A DNA stretch of 64,000 nucleotides, taken from the NCBI RefSeq assembly GCF_022179525.1, contig NZ_BPQX01000031.1, forward strand, positions 1 to 64,000, in the 5' to 3' direction. This DNA comes from Methylobacterium persicinum (lineage in GTDB: Bacteria; Pseudomonadota; Alphaproteobacteria; Rhizobiales; Beijerinckiaceae). Both the position numbers and the translations under genes were made by a program. Under the pieces are notes generated by a model. It saw only the letters and a list, made by a program, of their open reading frames with translations, was not told where the DNA came from and did not search any database. Shown in pieces: positions 61,765-64,000 of this stretch (position 1 is its first letter; every line of letters begins with the position of its first letter).

Positions 61765-62445
61765 TTAAACAGAGTTGGGACGGACGCCAGCAAGGAAGAG
61801 GGCGACGGCCGCGCGACGGCGCCTCTCTTGGATCTCTAAATCCACCTCGATACCGTACAGCGCCTGCTTCGAACTGCGCCCCATGATGAGGTTCAGGAAC
61901 AGGTCGGCGGCGATCTCCGGATCGTCGATCGATATCTGTCCTTGCTCGGCCATGATCCCGAGGAGACGACCGACGACACCGACGCCGCGGACCCAGCCCT
62001 CCTCGTATGCAAGCCTCGCAAGGTTGGGGAATTGCATGGCCTGAGAGGCGATGCAGCGTGTCAGCGCCGCCGCCCCCGGTGCCTGGGACCGGGCGAGGAG
62101 ATTGCGGCTCAACTCGTCCAGCACGGTCGCGGCGTCGCTCGGGGTGGCGCGGAGCGCCTGCATCTCGGCCGCCGCCGAGAGGGGCGCCAGCCATTCGCGG
62201 ATCCGGTCCTGAAGGACCGCCTCGAACAGGGTGCGCTTGTCCTGATAGCGGGAATAGAGGGTCGGTTTGCTCACGCCGGCAGCTTCCGCCACCGCATCGA
62301 TGGATGTGCCGTCGAAGCCGCGCTCGATGAACAGCTGGGTGGCGACCTCCACGATGCGGGCCTCGCGCCGAGCCGCCTCCTCGCGCGTCGGACGACCGCC
62401 CGTGCCGCGCCTCGGCGTCGTTTCGGGCTCGGCCGTCCCTGCCAT
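61765..62445 (-). CDS. TetR-family transcriptional regulator of the EmrAB-type pump
   Basis: 226 residues from the ATG at 62445, which follows AAGGAGCGAGACG. The helix-turn-helix is clear: ARIVEVATQLFIERGFDGTS and IDAVAEAAGVSKPTLYSRYQ. The C-terminal domain contains PGAAALTRCIASQAMQFPNL, typical of the AcrR group. Divergent from the efflux genes with a palindromic site between them, so it probably represses both directions until a toxic ligand binds. Confidence 0.9.
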   Translation of the reverse strand: MAGTAEPETTPRRGTGGRPTREEAARREARIVEVATQLFIERGFDGTSIDAVAEAAGVSKPTLYSRYQDKRTLFEAVLQDRIREWLAPLSAAAEMQALRATPSDAATVLDELSRNLLARSQAPGAAALTRCIASQAMQFPNLARLAYEEGWVRGVGVVGRLLGIMAEQGQISIDDPEIAADLFLNLIMGRSSKQALYGIEVDLEIQERRRRAAVALFLAGVRPNSV

Positions 62446-62481
62446 CGTCTCGCTCCTTGTCATGCCATACGCCGTCGTATA

Positions 62482-62501
62482 ACGATACTTTACCGTATCG
62501 T
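62482..62501. promoter_or_regulatory. TetR operator candidate (ACGATAC-N6-GTATCGT)
   Basis: The 20-bp sequence ACGATACTTTACCGTATCGT is a perfect inverted repeat with 7-bp arms and a 6-bp spacer. It lies in the divergent region 36 bp before the TetR gene and 19 bp before the EmrA-like gene. Length and symmetry are typical for TetR dimers. Confidence 0.75.
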
Positions 62502-62520
62502 ATTGATGTTGGCCATCATC

Positions 62521-63738
62521 ATGGACGCTCGACCCGGCGACCTTCCCCAACCCAAGGCCCCGACCGGTACCACAGGGGCCGTCGGCGGTCCCGTGCCGGC
62601 CGGGCCGGGGGCCAAGACCGGTGCGCAGCCGCCCCGACGGAGAAAGGCGCGCGTGATCGTCCCGGTCCTTGTGCTTATCGCCCTCGGCGGGGGTGGGACC
62701 TACGGCTGGCACTGGTGGACCGTCGGCCGTTTCCTAGAAACGACCGAGGATGCCTATCTTCAGGCCGACAAAGTGACGGTTGCGCCGCGGATCGCCGGCC
62801 ACGTCGCCGAGGTGCTGATCGGCGACAACCAGCCCGTGAAGGCCGGCGATGTGCTCGCGCGCCTCGACGACCGCGAGTACCGGGTGATGCTCAAGCAGGC
62901 CGAGGCCGATGTCGGCAAGAGCCGCGCCCAGCTGCTCGGGACTGCCGCCGCCATCCTTCAGCAGCAGGCGCAGGTCGCGTCGGCCAAGGCGGAGGTCGAG
63001 AACACGGATGCGGCGCTCGACTTCGCCGGCAAGGAGTATACCCGCTACCAGAACCTGCTTCAGACGGGCTCGGGCACGGCCCAGCGTCAGCAGCAGGCGG
63101 ATTCCGACCTCCGCCAGAAGCGGGCGGCGCACGACAAGTCCGTCGCCTCCCTCGAGGCAGCCAAGAAGCAGGTCGACAGCCTCAAGGCGCTGGAGGGCAG
63201 TGCCCGCGCGAGCCTGGAAGCCGCGCAGGCCAAGGTGGAGCAGGCTGAGCTCAACCTCAGCTACACGACCATCACCGCGCCCATCGACGGCACGGTGGGC
63301 GATCGGTCTCTGCGCGTCGGCCAGTTCGTCTCGGCCGGTACTGGCCTGCTGACCGTGGTGCCGATGGGGCGTGACATCTACCTCGTCGCCAATTTCAAGG
63401 AGACCCAGACCGGACAGATGGTGGAGGGCCAGCACGTGACCTTCACTGTCGATGCGCTGGGCGACCACGAGTTCCAGGGCCGGATCGAGAGCTTCTCGCC
63501 CGGAACCGGCGCGCAGTTCGCCCTGCTGCCGCCCGAGAACGCCACCGGCAACTTCACCAAGGTCGTGCAGCGCGTCCCCGTCCGGGTCGCCCTCGACCCG
63601 GCCGATCCGATGCTCGGTCGCCTTCGCCCCGGACTCTCCGTCGAAGCCACCGTTCATGTCCACGATGCCGTCGAGCCGGTGAAGCCGCGCGGCCCTCGGC
63701 CCGCCCCTGCCCTCGTCAGCGAAGCTCTCCCCCGATGA
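62521..63738 (+). CDS. EmrA/HlyD-type membrane fusion protein
   Basis: 405 residues from ATG 62521 (MDARPGDLPQ); ATG 62506 is also possible, and neither has a clear ribosome site, so leaderless translation may occur. A Pro/Gly-rich cytoplasmic start is followed by one transmembrane helix (VIVPVLVLIALGGGGTYGW), the lipoyl half VTVAPRIAGHVAEVLIGDNQ, a long coiled coil (residues 125-235) and the second half AELNLSYTTITAPIDGTVGD. It couples the EmrB-like pump downstream to an outer-membrane channel. Confidence 0.9.
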   Translation: MDARPGDLPQPKAPTGTTGAVGGPVPAGPGAKTGAQPPRRRKARVIVPVLVLIALGGGGTYGWHWWTVGRFLETTEDAYLQADKVTVAPRIAGHVAEVLIGDNQPVKAGDVLARLDDREYRVMLKQAEADVGKSRAQLLGTAAAILQQQAQVASAKAEVENTDAALDFAGKEYTRYQNLLQTGSGTAQRQQQADSDLRQKRAAHDKSVASLEAAKKQVDSLKALEGSARASLEAAQAKVEQAELNLSYTTITAPIDGTVGDRSLRVGQFVSAGTGLLTVVPMGRDIYLVANFKETQTGQMVEGQHVTFTVDALGDHEFQGRIESFSPGTGAQFALLPPENATGNFTKVVQRVPVRVALDPADPMLGRLRPGLSVEATVHVHDAVEPVKPRGPRPAPALVSEALPR

Positions 63739-64000
63739 GTGCTGCCCCCGCCCTCGGCACGTCCGAGGTCAAGGCGAGCGCCCGCGACTGGCTTGCGGTG
63801 TTCGGTGCGATCCTCGGCGCGTTCACCGCCATCCTCGACATTCAGATCACCAACGCCTCCCTTGCCGACATCCAGGGCGCGCTCGGCGCCTCGACCGAGG
63901 AAGGGAGCTGGATCTCGACCGCCTACCTCATGGCCGAGATCATCGTGATCCCGCTCACCGGCTGGCTTTCCTCCGTGATCGGCCTGCGCCGCTACCTCGC
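63735..64000 (+). CDS. EmrB-type DHA2 drug/proton antiporter (3' end beyond window)
   Basis: Only the first 88 codons are present. The ATG overlaps the stop of the adaptor gene (ATGA). The product begins MSAAPALGTSEVKASARDWL, then AVFGAILGAFTAILDIQITN is helix 1 with the family's L-D-x-x-I-x-N motif. GALGASTEEGSWISTAYLMA and IPLTGWLS complete helices 2 and 3 of the 14-helix EmrB family. Partner of the adaptor; substrates are usually hydrophobic toxins. Confidence 0.88.
   Translation, partial: MSAAPALGTSEVKASARDWLAVFGAILGAFTAILDIQITNASLADIQGALGASTEEGSWISTAYLMAEIIVIPLTGWLSSVIGLRRYL

Noticed and set aside
1-64000. CRISPR array, prophage or intact insertion sequence
   Set aside because: No regularly spaced direct repeats, phage structural genes or transposase motifs were seen; the repeats present are non-coding inverted elements.

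Overview
This window is high-GC, densely coded DNA from a free-living alphaproteobacterium. It is most likely a Methylobacterium-type member of the Hyphomicrobiales. The support is the mix of a PQQ-type sugar dehydrogenase, an FmdA/FmdB/AmiE amide-hydrolysis block, a membrane-bound ferritin (MbfA) behind Irr-type iron control elements, a SUV3-type helicase, a UUUCCUCCCU-type small RNA and interspersed inverted repeats. The genus is inference; the class is well supported. No rRNA, tRNA, CRISPR array, phage or intact insertion sequence was seen.

Layout. 1-5.8 kb: the end of a GH63-like glucosidase, then two exported YtcJ-like amidohydrolases flanking an exported DUF1254 protein. 6-12 kb: a hybrid histidine kinase, a lone receiver protein, several small proteins (glycine-zipper, Pmp3/YqaE, zinc ribbon, a 43-aa membrane peptide) and a strong MmgR/suhB (alpha-r8) sRNA candidate with its promoter at 10.1 kb. 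12-22.5 kb: DUF427 protein, adenylate cyclase-TolB-TPR protein, animal-type haem peroxidase, two small exported Cys proteins, MFS transporter, kynurenine-formamidase-like hydrolase, SOUL protein and a hydrolase with Thr in place of the nucleophile Ser. 22.5-26.4 kb: a translationally coupled MarR-FUSC-DUF1656-HlyD efflux operon with its own terminator.

26.7-39.2 kb is the most coherent and interesting block. A LuxR-type response regulator and an unusual NCS1-permease/Cys-rich/histidine-kinase/receiver fusion are divergent from a UrtABCDE-type ABC importer, followed by formamidase (fmdA), fmdB and aliphatic amidase (amiE). A perfect inverted repeat (ATACGC-N6-GCGTAT) lies in the divergent promoter region. 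The simplest reading is a transceptor-like two-component system that senses an amide or urea-like nitrogen source and turns on its uptake and hydrolysis.

39.3-50.4 kb: second DUF427 protein, MbfA with one perfect and one near-perfect Irr box, cytochrome b561, two exported alpha/beta hydrolases, PQQ sugar dehydrogenase plus dihaem cytochrome c, and a SUV3-like helicase. 50.7-60.6 kb: a second nitrogen-scavenging locus. One arm encodes a hydroxyacid dehydrogenase, an M20 amidohydrolase, 5-oxoprolinase PxpABC and a VOC protein. The divergent arm encodes a polar-amino-acid ABC importer, a GntR/FCD regulator and an M24 enzyme that lacks the usual metal ligands and resembles ectoine hydrolase. 60.7-64 kb: a TetR remnant without its HTH, then an intact TetR gene divergent from an EmrA/EmrB-type efflux pair with a 20-bp operator between them.

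Two families of non-coding inverted repeats are scattered between genes: a 90-bp element (three full copies and one half copy) and a roughly 110-120-bp element (two copies and a partial).
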